A DNA stretch of 64,000 bases from Comamonas sp. (GTDB taxonomy: Bacteria > Pseudomonadota > Gammaproteobacteria > Burkholderiales > Burkholderiaceae_C). The position numbers and the translations under genes are program-made. Shown one piece after another: positions 35,975 to 44,960 of the stretch; position 1 is the stretch's first letter, and each line of letters opens with the position of its first letter. The notes under the pieces are model-generated. The model had not been told where the DNA came from and made no database searches. It was given only the letters and a program-made list of their open reading frames with translations. The stretch covers positions 1 through 64,000 of the forward strand of contig JAITLR010000029.1 of the NCBI GenBank assembly GCA_031277805.1, written 5' to 3'.

Positions 35975-38073
35975 GCGGATGCACCTTTAAGAATCGGGCC
36001 GATGCGGATGGTGTGCGTCTCGGGGATTTCGCTGTGCGCGAGCACCTGCAGACGCGGCGCCACACGGCGCAGCAGCTTGGCAAGAGAGTTACGGATCGCG
36101 TCGGGCACCAGCAGGCAGGCGGGCAGACCCAGCTCTTCCTGTTGGTTGGCCACGTCGACCGCTTTCTGTGTGAGGATTTCAGCCACGCCGGGGTCCAGCG
36201 ATGGCGCATTGGGATTCGACAAGGCCTGCACCAGCAGACGCTCCAGGCCGGGCTCGATGGCAATCACATTGAGCTCACGAGTGGGGCCATAGATCTGCTG
36301 CACGATGGCAGGCGACAGCGCAATGCGCACGCGGCGCGCCAGCTCCACCGGGTCAGCCGTCTGCGTGGCGTTTTCTGCCAGCGTTTCGATGATGGTGCGG
36401 ATATCACGAATGTGCACAGAGTCTTCCAGCAGCAGCTGGAGAACTTTCTGGAACGTTGTGATGGGCACCATTTTCGGAATGACTTCTTCGATGAGTTTGG
36501 GAGCAAGCTTGGCCACGTGATCGACCAGCTGCTGCGTCTCGGTACGAGACAACAGCTTGGCCGCGTGCACTTGCATCAAGTGTGACAAATGCGTCGCCAT
36601 CACGGTTTCCGAATCAACGACGGTAAAACCAGCCATTTGTGCCGCTTCCTTTTGCCGCTCGTCGATCCAATGTGCGGGCAGGCCAAAAGCCGGATCGGTG
36701 GTGGCCGTGCCAATCAGCGGTGTGGTGATTCCGCCGGGATTGATGGCCAGGAACATGCCGGGGAAGGCCTCGCCCTCGCCCACCATCACGCCACGCAAGG
36801 TCATGCGATAGGCACTGGGCTTGAGTTCGAGGTTGTCACGCACATGCACGGCTGGCGGCAGAAAGCCCACTTCCTGCGCGAACTTGCGGCGCACGCCCTT
36901 GATGCGGGTCAGCAGATCGCCCTGACGGCTCTGGTCCACCAGCGCGATCAGGCGGTAGCCCAGCTCCAGCCCCAGCAGATCCACGGGCTGCAGATCGTCC
37001 CAGGTGGCTTCGCCATCATTCTGTGCGGCCTGCTGCTGCGGCACGGGGGTGCTGCTTTCTGCAGCGGCGCGGGCTTTTTCCTTTTTGTCCAGCGCCCAGG
37101 CACCCCAGCCCAGCAATGCCCCCATGCACAGAAACACCACATGCGGCATACCGGGGATCAGGCCCAGCAGAATCATCACCCCCGCCGTAATACCCAGCAC
37201 CTTGGGCGACATGAACAGTTGCTGCACGATCTGGCGGCCCATGTCCGCATCCTTGCCCACGCGCGAGATCACCATGGCCGAGGCCACCGAAATCAGCAGA
37301 CCTGGAATCTGCGCCACCAGCGCATCGCCCACGGCCAGCAGGATGTAGCTGTCTGCCGCCTGCCCGGCCGACAGACCGTGCTGGACCATGCCGATGATCA
37401 GCCCGCCGATGACGTTGATGACCAGAATCAGAATGCCGGCGATCGCGTCGCCGCGCACAAACTTGCTGGCGCCATCCATGGAACCGAAGAAATTGGCTTC
37501 CTCACCCACTTCGGCACGGCGACGTTTGGCTTCCTTCTCGTCGATCAGACCGGCATTCAGATCGGCATCCACCGCCATCTGCTTGCCGGGCATGGCATCC
37601 AGTGTGAAGCGGGCCGAAACCTCGGCAATACGCTCGGCGCCCTTGGTAATCACGACAAAGTTGATGACCACCAGAATGCTGAACACGATCAGACCCACGG
37701 CGAAGTTGCCGCCAATCAGAAAGTGGCCGAATGCCTCGATCACCGCACCGGCAGCGCCCGGGCCGGTATGGCCTTCCATGAGCACCACACGGGTCGAGGC
37801 CACATTGAGCGACAGACGCATCAGCGTGGTCAGCAGCAGCACCGAGGGGAAAGCCGCAAAGTCCAGCGGCTTGACCATATAGGCCGCCACCATCATCACC
37901 ATCAGCGCCACGGCGATATTGAGCGTGAAGAAGGTGTCAAGCATCCAGGGCGGGATGGGCAGCACCATCAGACCCAGAATTGCCACCACCAGAATAGGAG
38001 CAGTCAGCCCTTGCAGGGCACCGGCATTGGAACCGGACCACTTCTGGAACAGTTGCAGGGGATTCGACGTCAT
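35971..38073 (-). CDS. flhA: Flagellar export gate protein FlhA
   Basis: Large export gate component, 700 residues, forming a nonameric ring for substrate and chaperone docking. The N-terminal half is polytopic (ILVVAILGLMVLPIPPWMLDTFFTLNIAVALMVMMVAAYM and more), with the conserved FHIPEP-family loop AERIAEVSARFTLDAMPGKQMAVDADLNAGLID; the C-terminal half is the soluble cytoplasmic domain (WIDERQKEAAQMAGFTVVDSETVMATHLSHLM). ATG at 38073 overlaps the flhB stop; a GTG one codon earlier is possible. Confidence 0.97.
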   Translation of the reverse strand: MTSNPLQLFQKWSGSNAGALQGLTAPILVVAILGLMVLPIPPWMLDTFFTLNIAVALMVMMVAAYMVKPLDFAAFPSVLLLTTLMRLSLNVASTRVVLMEGHTGPGAAGAVIEAFGHFLIGGNFAVGLIVFSILVVINFVVITKGAERIAEVSARFTLDAMPGKQMAVDADLNAGLIDEKEAKRRRAEVGEEANFFGSMDGASKFVRGDAIAGILILVINVIGGLIIGMVQHGLSAGQAADSYILLAVGDALVAQIPGLLISVASAMVISRVGKDADMGRQIVQQLFMSPKVLGITAGVMILLGLIPGMPHVVFLCMGALLGWGAWALDKKEKARAAAESSTPVPQQQAAQNDGEATWDDLQPVDLLGLELGYRLIALVDQSRQGDLLTRIKGVRRKFAQEVGFLPPAVHVRDNLELKPSAYRMTLRGVMVGEGEAFPGMFLAINPGGITTPLIGTATTDPAFGLPAHWIDERQKEAAQMAGFTVVDSETVMATHLSHLMQVHAAKLLSRTETQQLVDHVAKLAPKLIEEVIPKMVPITTFQKVLQLLLEDSVHIRDIRTIIETLAENATQTADPVELARRVRIALSPAIVQQIYGPTRELNVIAIEPGLERLLVQALSNPNAPSLDPGVAEILTQKAVDVANQQEELGLPACLLVPDAIRNSLAKLLRRVAPRLQVLAHSEIPETHTIRIGPILKGASA

Positions 38074-39254
38074 CACAGATTACCTTCTTGCTGCGCAGCG
38101 GCATCGACGGCTGCGGGCTGGGTGCGGCCACGCTGCGGGTCCAGCTCCACCGGCACGGGCGGCTCGCCCAGCGCATCGGGCATGGGGCCTTGACCGCTCA
38201 ACGCGGCCTTGAGGCGATAGACATAGGCCAGCACCTGGGCCACAGCGGTATAGAGCGCGGCGGGAATCGCCTGGTCCAGATCGGCATGGGCATAGAGTGC
38301 ACGGGCCAGCATGGGGGATTCGAGCACCGGAATCTTGTGCACCCCGGCGATTTCGCGAATCTTGAGCGCCACAAGGTCCGTGCCCTTGGCAATCACTTGC
38401 GGAGCCGCCATAGTGGCATCGTCATAGCGCAGTGCCACGGCATAGTGCGTGGGGTTGGTCACCACGAAGTCGGCACGCGGCACGGCAGAGACGCTGGCGC
38501 GGTCTGCAATTTCGCGCTGCTTCTGGCGCAACTTGCCCTTGAGCTGAGGATTGCCCTCGGATTCCTTGTGCTCCTGCTTGACTTCCTCGTGGCTCATTTT
38601 GAGGCGCGATTTGAAGAGAAAGGCCTGCAACGGCACATCAATCACCGCCACCAGCAGCACCACCACCAGCAGCAATGTGATTCCCGTGGCCATCCAGGAA
38701 CCAACCATGGACAGAGCCATGGGCGAGGGTTGAGCCGAAACGGAAGCGATCTCGGCAATATTGGCACTCATGTATTTCCAGGCCACAAAGCCCAGAACAA
38801 TGGTCATGAACACCATCTTGACCACCGTGGTCAGCTGCTGCTTGGAAAACAGATTCTTGAGACCCGACAAGGGGTTGAGCTTGCTGAAACGCGGCTGCAC
38901 GGGCTTAAAACTGAAAATCCAGCCGCCTGCGGCCACGCCGGACAGGACCGAGGCCGTGGTGGTCACCAGGGCAAAGATCACGGCAATGCTCAAGCCCAAC
39001 ACCAACATGGACTGAAAGCGCTCCAGCATCAGCGCCGGAGTCTTGGCGACAGAAGCATTGAAGGCCAGCTGCCTGGCCATGGCTTCACGCAGATGATTGA
39101 TCAACGGCTGCGTGCCCATAAGCATCAACAGCGCGCCCGTTCCCAGAATGGCCAGATGCGACAGATCGCGTGAGCGCGCACCTTGCCCGTCTTCACGCGT
39201 TTTCTGCAGTTTGCGTTCGGTTGCGGGTAGGTTTTTGTCTTGGGATTCGGACAT
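38073..39254 (-). CDS. flhB: Flagellar export specificity-switch protein FlhB
   Basis: Membrane protein of 393 residues that switches export from rod/hook to filament substrates. It has the family N-terminus (EKLQKTRE-like TERKLQKTREDGQGARSRDL), four hydrophobic segments, and the cytoplasmic domain with the autocleavage site NPTH in DFVVTNPTHYAVALRYD. The C-terminal ~45 residues after VYRLKAAL are Pro/Gln-rich and unconserved. It heads the flhB-flhA-flhF-fliA run after a 177-base gap. Confidence 0.97.
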   Translation of the reverse strand: MSESQDKNLPATERKLQKTREDGQGARSRDLSHLAILGTGALLMLMGTQPLINHLREAMARQLAFNASVAKTPALMLERFQSMLVLGLSIAVIFALVTTTASVLSGVAAGGWIFSFKPVQPRFSKLNPLSGLKNLFSKQQLTTVVKMVFMTIVLGFVAWKYMSANIAEIASVSAQPSPMALSMVGSWMATGITLLLVVVLLVAVIDVPLQAFLFKSRLKMSHEEVKQEHKESEGNPQLKGKLRQKQREIADRASVSAVPRADFVVTNPTHYAVALRYDDATMAAPQVIAKGTDLVALKIREIAGVHKIPVLESPMLARALYAHADLDQAIPAALYTAVAQVLAYVYRLKAALSGQGPMPDALGEPPVPVELDPQRGRTQPAAVDAAAQQEGNL

Positions 39255-39368
39255 GACGCACGGGCGGATGGGATACCCTGATTGTCCGAATCTGGCGTGC
39301 TGGCAATGCGCGGATAAGCGGCAGCCAAGCCATGCTTATGCGCGACTAGACAGCAGCCTCCAACAGCA

Positions 39369-39418
39369 GTTTTGATAGCTTTCAGCGCTTGATGGACAAG
39401 GGCCAAAGCCTGTTTTCA
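39369..39418 (+). repeat. Dispersed repeat family A, copy
   Basis: GTTTTGATAGCTTTCAGCGCTTGATGGACAAGGGCCAAAGCCTGTTTTCAT fits the family consensus. It lies between the HDOD gene and flhB. Confidence 0.7.
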
Positions 39419-39431
39419 TGTGAATTCCAGC

Positions 39432-40706
39432 TCAAGCGCCTTGCGCTTGGGGCATGCCGAGCTTGAGTTCGCTGAGCATGCGTAGCAGCAGGCGGTTGAG
39501 TTCTTCGGTATCCCACTCTTCCTGCTCACGCAGCTGGCGAATCGGCGCGGCATCGCTGCTCTCCAGCGCCTGGCTCATCTGCAACACGGCTGCATAGGGG
39601 CCCGTGCGCGTGACGATGGCATTGAAGATGCGCTCATTGAGTGGTGTGCGGCGCAAAATATTGGCCACGGGTTCGTGCAGCAGCAGATCCAGCTGGGAAA
39701 ACAGGCTGCAAAGATACATCTCGCGCTGCAATTCCAGGCTGACGCCCGCTTCGATCAAGCGCTCGGCCAGACGCGCTCTGAGCACGGTCTGAGTGCGCAG
39801 CGGCACCAGGTCGGGTTCTGAACAGGCATGGGGCAGCTGGTCGGCCAGCCAGCGCTCCAGCGTACCAAGGCCCAGCATGACCAGACCCCGACGCAGCGAA
39901 TCCACGCCACGCCGCAGGCCCAGAGCTGCCGAGTTGGTATAGAGCAGGAAGCGGTAGGCCAGCACCGGATCGGAACTCAGAATCTCTTCCATCACATCGA
40001 GCGACTGCTCTTTGTCGATGGCCTTCATCAATCGGAACAGCACGTCGCGTGATGGCTGGGGCTGCTGCAGCCTGAAGGCCTGAATCGTATCCGCCACCGG
40101 CCAGCCCGCCACACCAGCGGCATCGTGCACATCCAGACAGGCACGTGCCAGCTCCAGGCTTTGCAAGCCCTGGTACATCTGACCACCCAGAAGGCTCAGT
40201 GACTGATCGGTAAAAAAGCCAGCCTCTTCCACCTTGGCCGCAGCTTCCAGCTTGCCGGTGGCGCTTCTCACCACATTGGCGATCCCGTTCGCGCCCTCGG
40301 GGGGAAGGCTGAGCAGGCTGCTGGCAAAGCAACGCGCTGCGTCTGCATCAGGCACGTCGGCCAGGGAGCCCCCCCAGACCAGCATCAGGCCACGCGCCTT
40401 GGCCTTCTGAACCAGTTCATAGATACCCTCGTCCTGCTGCAGCCAGTCGCCACGCACCTCGATCCATGGACTGCCCTGCGGCGCATGTTCGAGCAGGTTG
40501 CACAGCACCTGCCGGGACTGGGCAGAAATCAGCAGCGGCGGTGCCTGCTGGCTCCAGATTTCATTCAGGCTGCGCAGAAAATGCCCCATATCCGCATTGC
40601 AGCCCGGGTCTTCGTGCACAAACAGTTGAATGCCGACCAAGCGCCGGGCGCGACTCCACAAAGGTCGATAACCAAGAGTCAAAGCGCTGAAGACAGACTG
40701 GACCAT
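39432..40706 (-). CDS. Degenerate EAL-HDOD domain signalling protein
   Basis: A 424-residue cytoplasmic protein. The C-terminal half (about 205-400) is an HDOD domain (VLFRLMKAIDKEQSLDVMEEILSSDPVLAYRFLLYTNSAALGLRRGVDSLRRGLVMLGLGTLERWL). The N-terminal ~190 residues have the outline of a YuxH-type EAL domain (LVGIQLFVHED; IEVRGDWLQQDEGIYELVQKAKARGLMLVWGG), but the EAL motif and metal ligands are missing, so no c-di-GMP hydrolysis is expected. It lies between flgL and flhB, facing the same way, 67 bases after flgL. A role in motility control is inference. Confidence 0.85.
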   Translation of the reverse strand: MVQSVFSALTLGYRPLWSRARRLVGIQLFVHEDPGCNADMGHFLRSLNEIWSQQAPPLLISAQSRQVLCNLLEHAPQGSPWIEVRGDWLQQDEGIYELVQKAKARGLMLVWGGSLADVPDADAARCFASSLLSLPPEGANGIANVVRSATGKLEAAAKVEEAGFFTDQSLSLLGGQMYQGLQSLELARACLDVHDAAGVAGWPVADTIQAFRLQQPQPSRDVLFRLMKAIDKEQSLDVMEEILSSDPVLAYRFLLYTNSAALGLRRGVDSLRRGLVMLGLGTLERWLADQLPHACSEPDLVPLRTQTVLRARLAERLIEAGVSLELQREMYLCSLFSQLDLLLHEPVANILRRTPLNERIFNAIVTRTGPYAAVLQMSQALESSDAAPIRQLREQEEWDTEELNRLLLRMLSELKLGMPQAQGA

Positions 40707-40773
40707 GAAGAGCTCGTGCGGGTACGCAGGCAGTTGAAAAGCGGATCACTCGAACGGAAGAGGCCGCCCGTGA

Positions 40774-41988
40774 TCAGCTGATGTAGTTGAAAAGAGATAG
40801 CTTTTGCATCTGTGCATACGACTGCAAAGCGGCCTGCAAGCCCACTTTTTGCGTCTCCACATCTGACAGCGCCGTGATCATATCGATATCTTCGGCGCGC
40901 GAGCGCGCACCTTCCTGCGTCAGCGCCTGATCCTTCATGTCCGAATCCAGGTTGTCTGCACGCTTGAGCTGGTCGCCCGCGTAGCTGCGCATGGCCTGCA
41001 CGCGATTCATGCCCGAATCCAGCTCGCTCAAGGCGCGCCCCAGGCCCTGCTGCAATGCAGTCGACCCTGTTGTCCCGCCTTTGACCGTGGCAATGGCCTG
41101 ATCCAGCACTGTGAACAGATCGGTGCGTTTGCTGGGACTCATGGTGAAGCTGTCACCATCTGCGGGGCTTCCCTTGATGGTGACCTGCTGGCCATTGACG
41201 GTAATGGCCTGTCCATCCTTGTAGGGAGTGGCAGGAACCACGGGGTTGGTCGCATTGAGCGCGCTGGAGTTGATCGTGTAACTCACCTCGCCAGTGGCCG
41301 GATCCTTGGAGAACACCAGCGTGTAGCTGTCGCCAGTGACCTTGCTGGGATCGGTGACCCCCCCCACGTCCGCCCAGGCCTTGCCCGAGTTGCCCGCACC
41401 GCTGCCCACTTCGAACACGCCATTGCCCGTGGGCACATTGAGCCAGGCGGCATAACCGTCGAGCGAGATGGGCAAACCATTGTCGTTGCCGGTGTTCTGA
41501 CCAGGGTTCAACTGACTGGTTGAGCCGGGAGGCGTGCTTTGCAGCGGTGTATCGGGACTGCCCAGCCCACGAAAGATCGGCAAGCCGTTGGAGTCCTTGG
41601 CATTGGCATAGCCAAGAATCTGATCGCGCAGGCTCTGCATCTGCTGGACCAGCGCGTCGCGCGCCACCGTGTCATACGAGCCGTTGCCGGCACCCAGCAC
41701 CAGATCGCGAAAATCCTGCAACGCTCCATGGGCCTTGCCCAGCTCGGACTCGCCCTGCGCAATCACATCACGCTGGGCACCCAGCACACGCTGGTCATTT
41801 TCGGAACGGGTGATGCGTGTGCGTGCACGCTCGGCCTGCGCAGCGGCCACGGGATCATCACTGGCGCGCAGCACGCGCTTGCCCGCCGTGGTTTTCTCCA
41901 TCAAATCCACCAGGTTGCTCTGGCGCGAGCCCAGGTTGTTGATGGTGCTGTCATACATATTGGCCGTGCCAATGCGGTTGATGCTCAT
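40774..41988 (-). CDS. flgL: Hook-filament junction protein FlgL (HAP3)
   Basis: Joins FlgK to the filament. The 404-residue protein has flagellin-like termini: RIGTANMYDSTINNLGSRQSNLVDLMEKTTAGKRVLRASDDPVAAAQAERARTRI at the start and LTQEGARSRAEDIDMITALSDVETQKVGLQAALQSYAQMQKLSLFNYI at the end. The middle third is Gly/Thr/Pro-rich and variable. It follows flgK by 24 bases and is the last structural gene of the flgB-L run. Confidence 0.96.
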   Translation of the reverse strand: MSINRIGTANMYDSTINNLGSRQSNLVDLMEKTTAGKRVLRASDDPVAAAQAERARTRITRSENDQRVLGAQRDVIAQGESELGKAHGALQDFRDLVLGAGNGSYDTVARDALVQQMQSLRDQILGYANAKDSNGLPIFRGLGSPDTPLQSTPPGSTSQLNPGQNTGNDNGLPISLDGYAAWLNVPTGNGVFEVGSGAGNSGKAWADVGGVTDPSKVTGDSYTLVFSKDPATGEVSYTINSSALNATNPVVPATPYKDGQAITVNGQQVTIKGSPADGDSFTMSPSKRTDLFTVLDQAIATVKGGTTGSTALQQGLGRALSELDSGMNRVQAMRSYAGDQLKRADNLDSDMKDQALTQEGARSRAEDIDMITALSDVETQKVGLQAALQSYAQMQKLSLFNYIS

Positions 41989-42012
41989 GCCTGTTCTCCG
42001 GCTGTAGGGGGG

Positions 42013-43959
42013 TTAACGGCCAACGGCCTGGATCACGCTATCAAAAATGCCCTGTGCCACCTGCAGCATCTTGGCCGAGGCCTGATAGGACTGCTGGTAC
42101 TGCAACAGCTTGGCCGCTTCTTCATCGAGATTGACGCCGGACACTCCGGTGCGATCGCCCTCCAGGTTCTTGGCAATGGAGCTGGACAGCTTGGCCGCAT
42201 AGGCCGCGCTTTGGGTGCGTGTTCCGACCTGTGCCATGGCAGTGGAAAAACCATCGCTGAGCGTGGTGGAGCCATCGAAGATCTTGGCGTCGCGCAGCGA
42301 CAGGAAAGAGCTGGCATTGCCCGTGTCAGAGCCATAGAAGCTGTTGGGGCCGAAGCTCACGGTATCGCTGGTGGCACCATCCACCGCAGGCGTGCCGGTG
42401 AGCGTCACCTTGAGCCCCGGGGCCAGCTCGATCGCCTGCCCGGAGATATAAGTTCCGGTGGCAGCAACGCCGCTGGGGGTCGGGGTGATCGTATAGGTCA
42501 TGCCCCCCGCCCCGTTGGGAGCAAACGACACGGTAGTGCCCGCAGGGAAAGCTCCGGCATCAAAGCCTTTTTCCACCTTCAGGCTGGACATGCGGATGGC
42601 CGCATCGCCCAGCGAGTTGATCTTGGCCGATACCGGATTGGCCACCGCCAGATCGTTGCCGGAGTGCACCATGCTCTGAATATCGTGCGCTGCCGAAGCC
42701 ACAGGGCTGAACAACACGGACTGGCCGGCCTGCCCATCATTCTTGAGATCGAACTGCAGACCATCAATCGTCATGCTGCGCAGATCCGTCAGATCATTGA
42801 ATGCCGTGGTCTGGCCATCCGACATCCGCACCACCTTGCCCTTGGGCGCATCGTTGCCGAAGACAATCTTGTAGTCCGAAGCCTTGAGCGCGCTCGAGTC
42901 CTTGACCGTGACCGTCGGCGTATCGGGTTGCGCCCATTGAGCCCCCGTGGTGGAGCCTGTGGTCGTCATCGGGATATTGAACAGCGCACCGCCCTTTTGT
43001 CCCGTCAATGTCAGGCCCAGCTGGTTTTGCGTATTGAGCGTGTCGCCGATTGCAATCGACATACGCCCCAGCAGATTGCGCCCCTCGGCAAGGTCGCTGT
43101 TCTGGAACTGCAGCAGCCCGGCGATCTCGCCGCCGCCCGCCATGGAGGGCGTGAGCTCCACCGGCTGGCCGCCTTTTTGCTGGAAGTACAGGCTCATTCT
43201 GCCGCTGCCCGGGTACTGCGTGGACTCCTGCACGCTGAGTTTGGCAGCATCCTGGCCCAGCACCAGCGGCTGGCTGCCGCCAATGAACAGGCTGATGGAG
43301 CCGTCGCCCGCGTCGACCTGCGAGGTCTGCACATACTTGTTGATATCGCGCACCAGCTGATCACGCTGGTCCAGCAGGTCATTGGGCGTGTGGCCCGTGG
43401 CAATGGCCCGGCTGATCTGGCTGTTGAGAGCCGCCACCTGCTCGGACAGGCTGTTGACCACATTCACGTCATTGCTCATCTGCTGGCGCGTGCTGTAGTC
43501 CATCTCATCGAGCTGCGCCGATGCCGAACGGAAGCGCGCCGCCAGTTCGCTCATGCGGGTCAGCACCACCTGACGCGCCGAAGAGTCCGTGGGTGCACTG
43601 CTCACGTCCGCAAAGGCATTCATCATGTCGTTGATGGCTGCGCCAAGGCCGTTGCTTCCGCCAGCAAACACTTCCTGCATCTGGTTGAGCGACTGCGAAC
43701 GAGCGGTATCTGCCGCGCTGACCGCCGAAGCGGCCGTCGCCTGGCGATTGAGCAGCTCGCTGAAGTTGCGCATGATCGTGGCTACATCGACACCATTGCC
43801 GATATAGCCGTTGCCCATGTTCTGCCCAGCCGAGGTCTGAAAGGCCACGCTCTGGCGCGAATACCCGGCAGTGTTGACGTTGGCAATATTGTGCCCGGTG
43901 GTCTGCAGGGCAAGCTGATTGGCCATCAGGGCGCGCGCGCCCACATTCAGAAGACTCAT
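42013..43959 (-). CDS. flgK: Hook-filament junction protein FlgK (HAP1)
   Basis: Forms the first junction ring on the hook tip. The 648-residue protein shows the rod/hook family N-terminus (LLNVGARALMANQLALQTTGHNIANVNTAGYSRQSVAFQTSAGQ), a helical D1 (FAGGSNGLGAAINDMMNAFADVSSAPTD) and the C-terminal GVNLDEEAAKLLQYQQSYQASAKMLQVAQGIFDSVIQAV. It overlaps flgJ by ATGA, so translation is probably coupled. Confidence 0.97.
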   Translation of the reverse strand: MSLLNVGARALMANQLALQTTGHNIANVNTAGYSRQSVAFQTSAGQNMGNGYIGNGVDVATIMRNFSELLNRQATAASAVSAADTARSQSLNQMQEVFAGGSNGLGAAINDMMNAFADVSSAPTDSSARQVVLTRMSELAARFRSASAQLDEMDYSTRQQMSNDVNVVNSLSEQVAALNSQISRAIATGHTPNDLLDQRDQLVRDINKYVQTSQVDAGDGSISLFIGGSQPLVLGQDAAKLSVQESTQYPGSGRMSLYFQQKGGQPVELTPSMAGGGEIAGLLQFQNSDLAEGRNLLGRMSIAIGDTLNTQNQLGLTLTGQKGGALFNIPMTTTGSTTGAQWAQPDTPTVTVKDSSALKASDYKIVFGNDAPKGKVVRMSDGQTTAFNDLTDLRSMTIDGLQFDLKNDGQAGQSVLFSPVASAAHDIQSMVHSGNDLAVANPVSAKINSLGDAAIRMSSLKVEKGFDAGAFPAGTTVSFAPNGAGGMTYTITPTPSGVAATGTYISGQAIELAPGLKVTLTGTPAVDGATSDTVSFGPNSFYGSDTGNASSFLSLRDAKIFDGSTTLSDGFSTAMAQVGTRTQSAAYAAKLSSSIAKNLEGDRTGVSGVNLDEEAAKLLQYQQSYQASAKMLQVAQGIFDSVIQAVGR

Positions 43960-44960
43960 GACTGGTTCTCGGTGATCTGGTTGATCTGTGCGGTGCGAGC
44001 GCCTGCCGCCTGGCTACGGGCCACGGCCTGGCTGACCTGCGTCACGCTTTGAATCGCTCGGCTGAGCTTGGCGGCATAGGCCGGGTCGGTGGCATAGCCA
44101 GCTTTTTGCAGCTCGCTGGCGTAGGCATGGGCCGAGGCTGTCTGGGCCATGGCCTTTTCGTAACGCGGATTGCTGCCGATCAGGCGTGCATAGTCGCGGA
44201 AGGACTCTTCATACGAGTCGTAGGCGCGGAACTTGGCCGTGATCTTTTTAGGGGCGCCGTTGATGTATTCGGTAGTCGTAACCTCGGCCACCTTGCCCTT
44301 CCAGCCACCACCGGCCTTGATGCCGAACAGGTTGAAGGAATTGCTGCCATCCTTGTTGCGGATCTCGCTCTTGCCCCAGCCGGTTTCATGCCCGGCCTGG
44401 CCGATCATGTAGTGGGCTGGAATGCCGCTTTCAGCCGACACACGCTGGGCTGCGCCGGTATGCGCCGTCACAAAGTTGTCGCGCCCCTTGGGTGCTGGTG
44501 CATAGGCATTGATGGACTGCACAGCCTGGCTTCGATTACCGCTCCAGGCCCCGTTGCCGCCCACATTGCGCCAGGCATTGCGGCTCAGGCTCAGTGTGGA
44601 AGGCACGGCAAGCTCGGCATCCTCGGCAGCATCGACACCCATGCTGCGTGCCAGTTGTTTGCTGATGGCATCCGTCAGACCACCGGGTTGGCCGGCCATG
44701 GCCACCGAAAGTTGTTGATCCAGCAGGTCGGTGCTGAGATTGCCCTGCGCGCTGTCGAGCAGGCCGGACTTCATGGTCGCCTCGCGCATGCTCTTGATCA
44801 TCTCGCGCATGAACAGCGATTCGAGCTGCTTGGCCGTCTCGCGCGCCGCCTGCGGGCTGTTCTCGCCGGCTGCCGTCTTGAGTGCATTGAGCGAGCGCGC
44901 ATCGACGGCCAGAGCATTGCTGGCCGCCAAAGACGAAGAATGGGGCAATGACGTGCTCAT
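43956..44960 (-). CDS. flgJ: Bifunctional rod-cap/peptidoglycan hydrolase FlgJ
   Basis: Periplasmic protein that caps the growing rod and opens the peptidoglycan. The 334-residue sequence has the N-terminal rod-binding domain (AARETAKQLESLFMREMIKSMREAT) and a C-terminal glucosaminidase domain (GH73) with the catalytic Glu in YMIGQAGHETGWGKSEI and downstream FNLFGIKA and YDSYEESFRDYARLI. It thus has both domains, as in Salmonella. It overlaps flgI and flgK by four bases each. Confidence 0.97.
   Translation of the reverse strand: MSTSLPHSSSLAASNALAVDARSLNALKTAAGENSPQAARETAKQLESLFMREMIKSMREATMKSGLLDSAQGNLSTDLLDQQLSVAMAGQPGGLTDAISKQLARSMGVDAAEDAELAVPSTLSLSRNAWRNVGGNGAWSGNRSQAVQSINAYAPAPKGRDNFVTAHTGAAQRVSAESGIPAHYMIGQAGHETGWGKSEIRNKDGSNSFNLFGIKAGGGWKGKVAEVTTTEYINGAPKKITAKFRAYDSYEESFRDYARLIGSNPRYEKAMAQTASAHAYASELQKAGYATDPAYAAKLSRAIQSVTQVSQAVARSQAAGARTAQINQITENQS

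Noticed and set aside
36589..38193. Long plus-strand open frame opposite flhA
   Set aside because: Antisense shadow with low-complexity His/Arg/Gln content and no family features.
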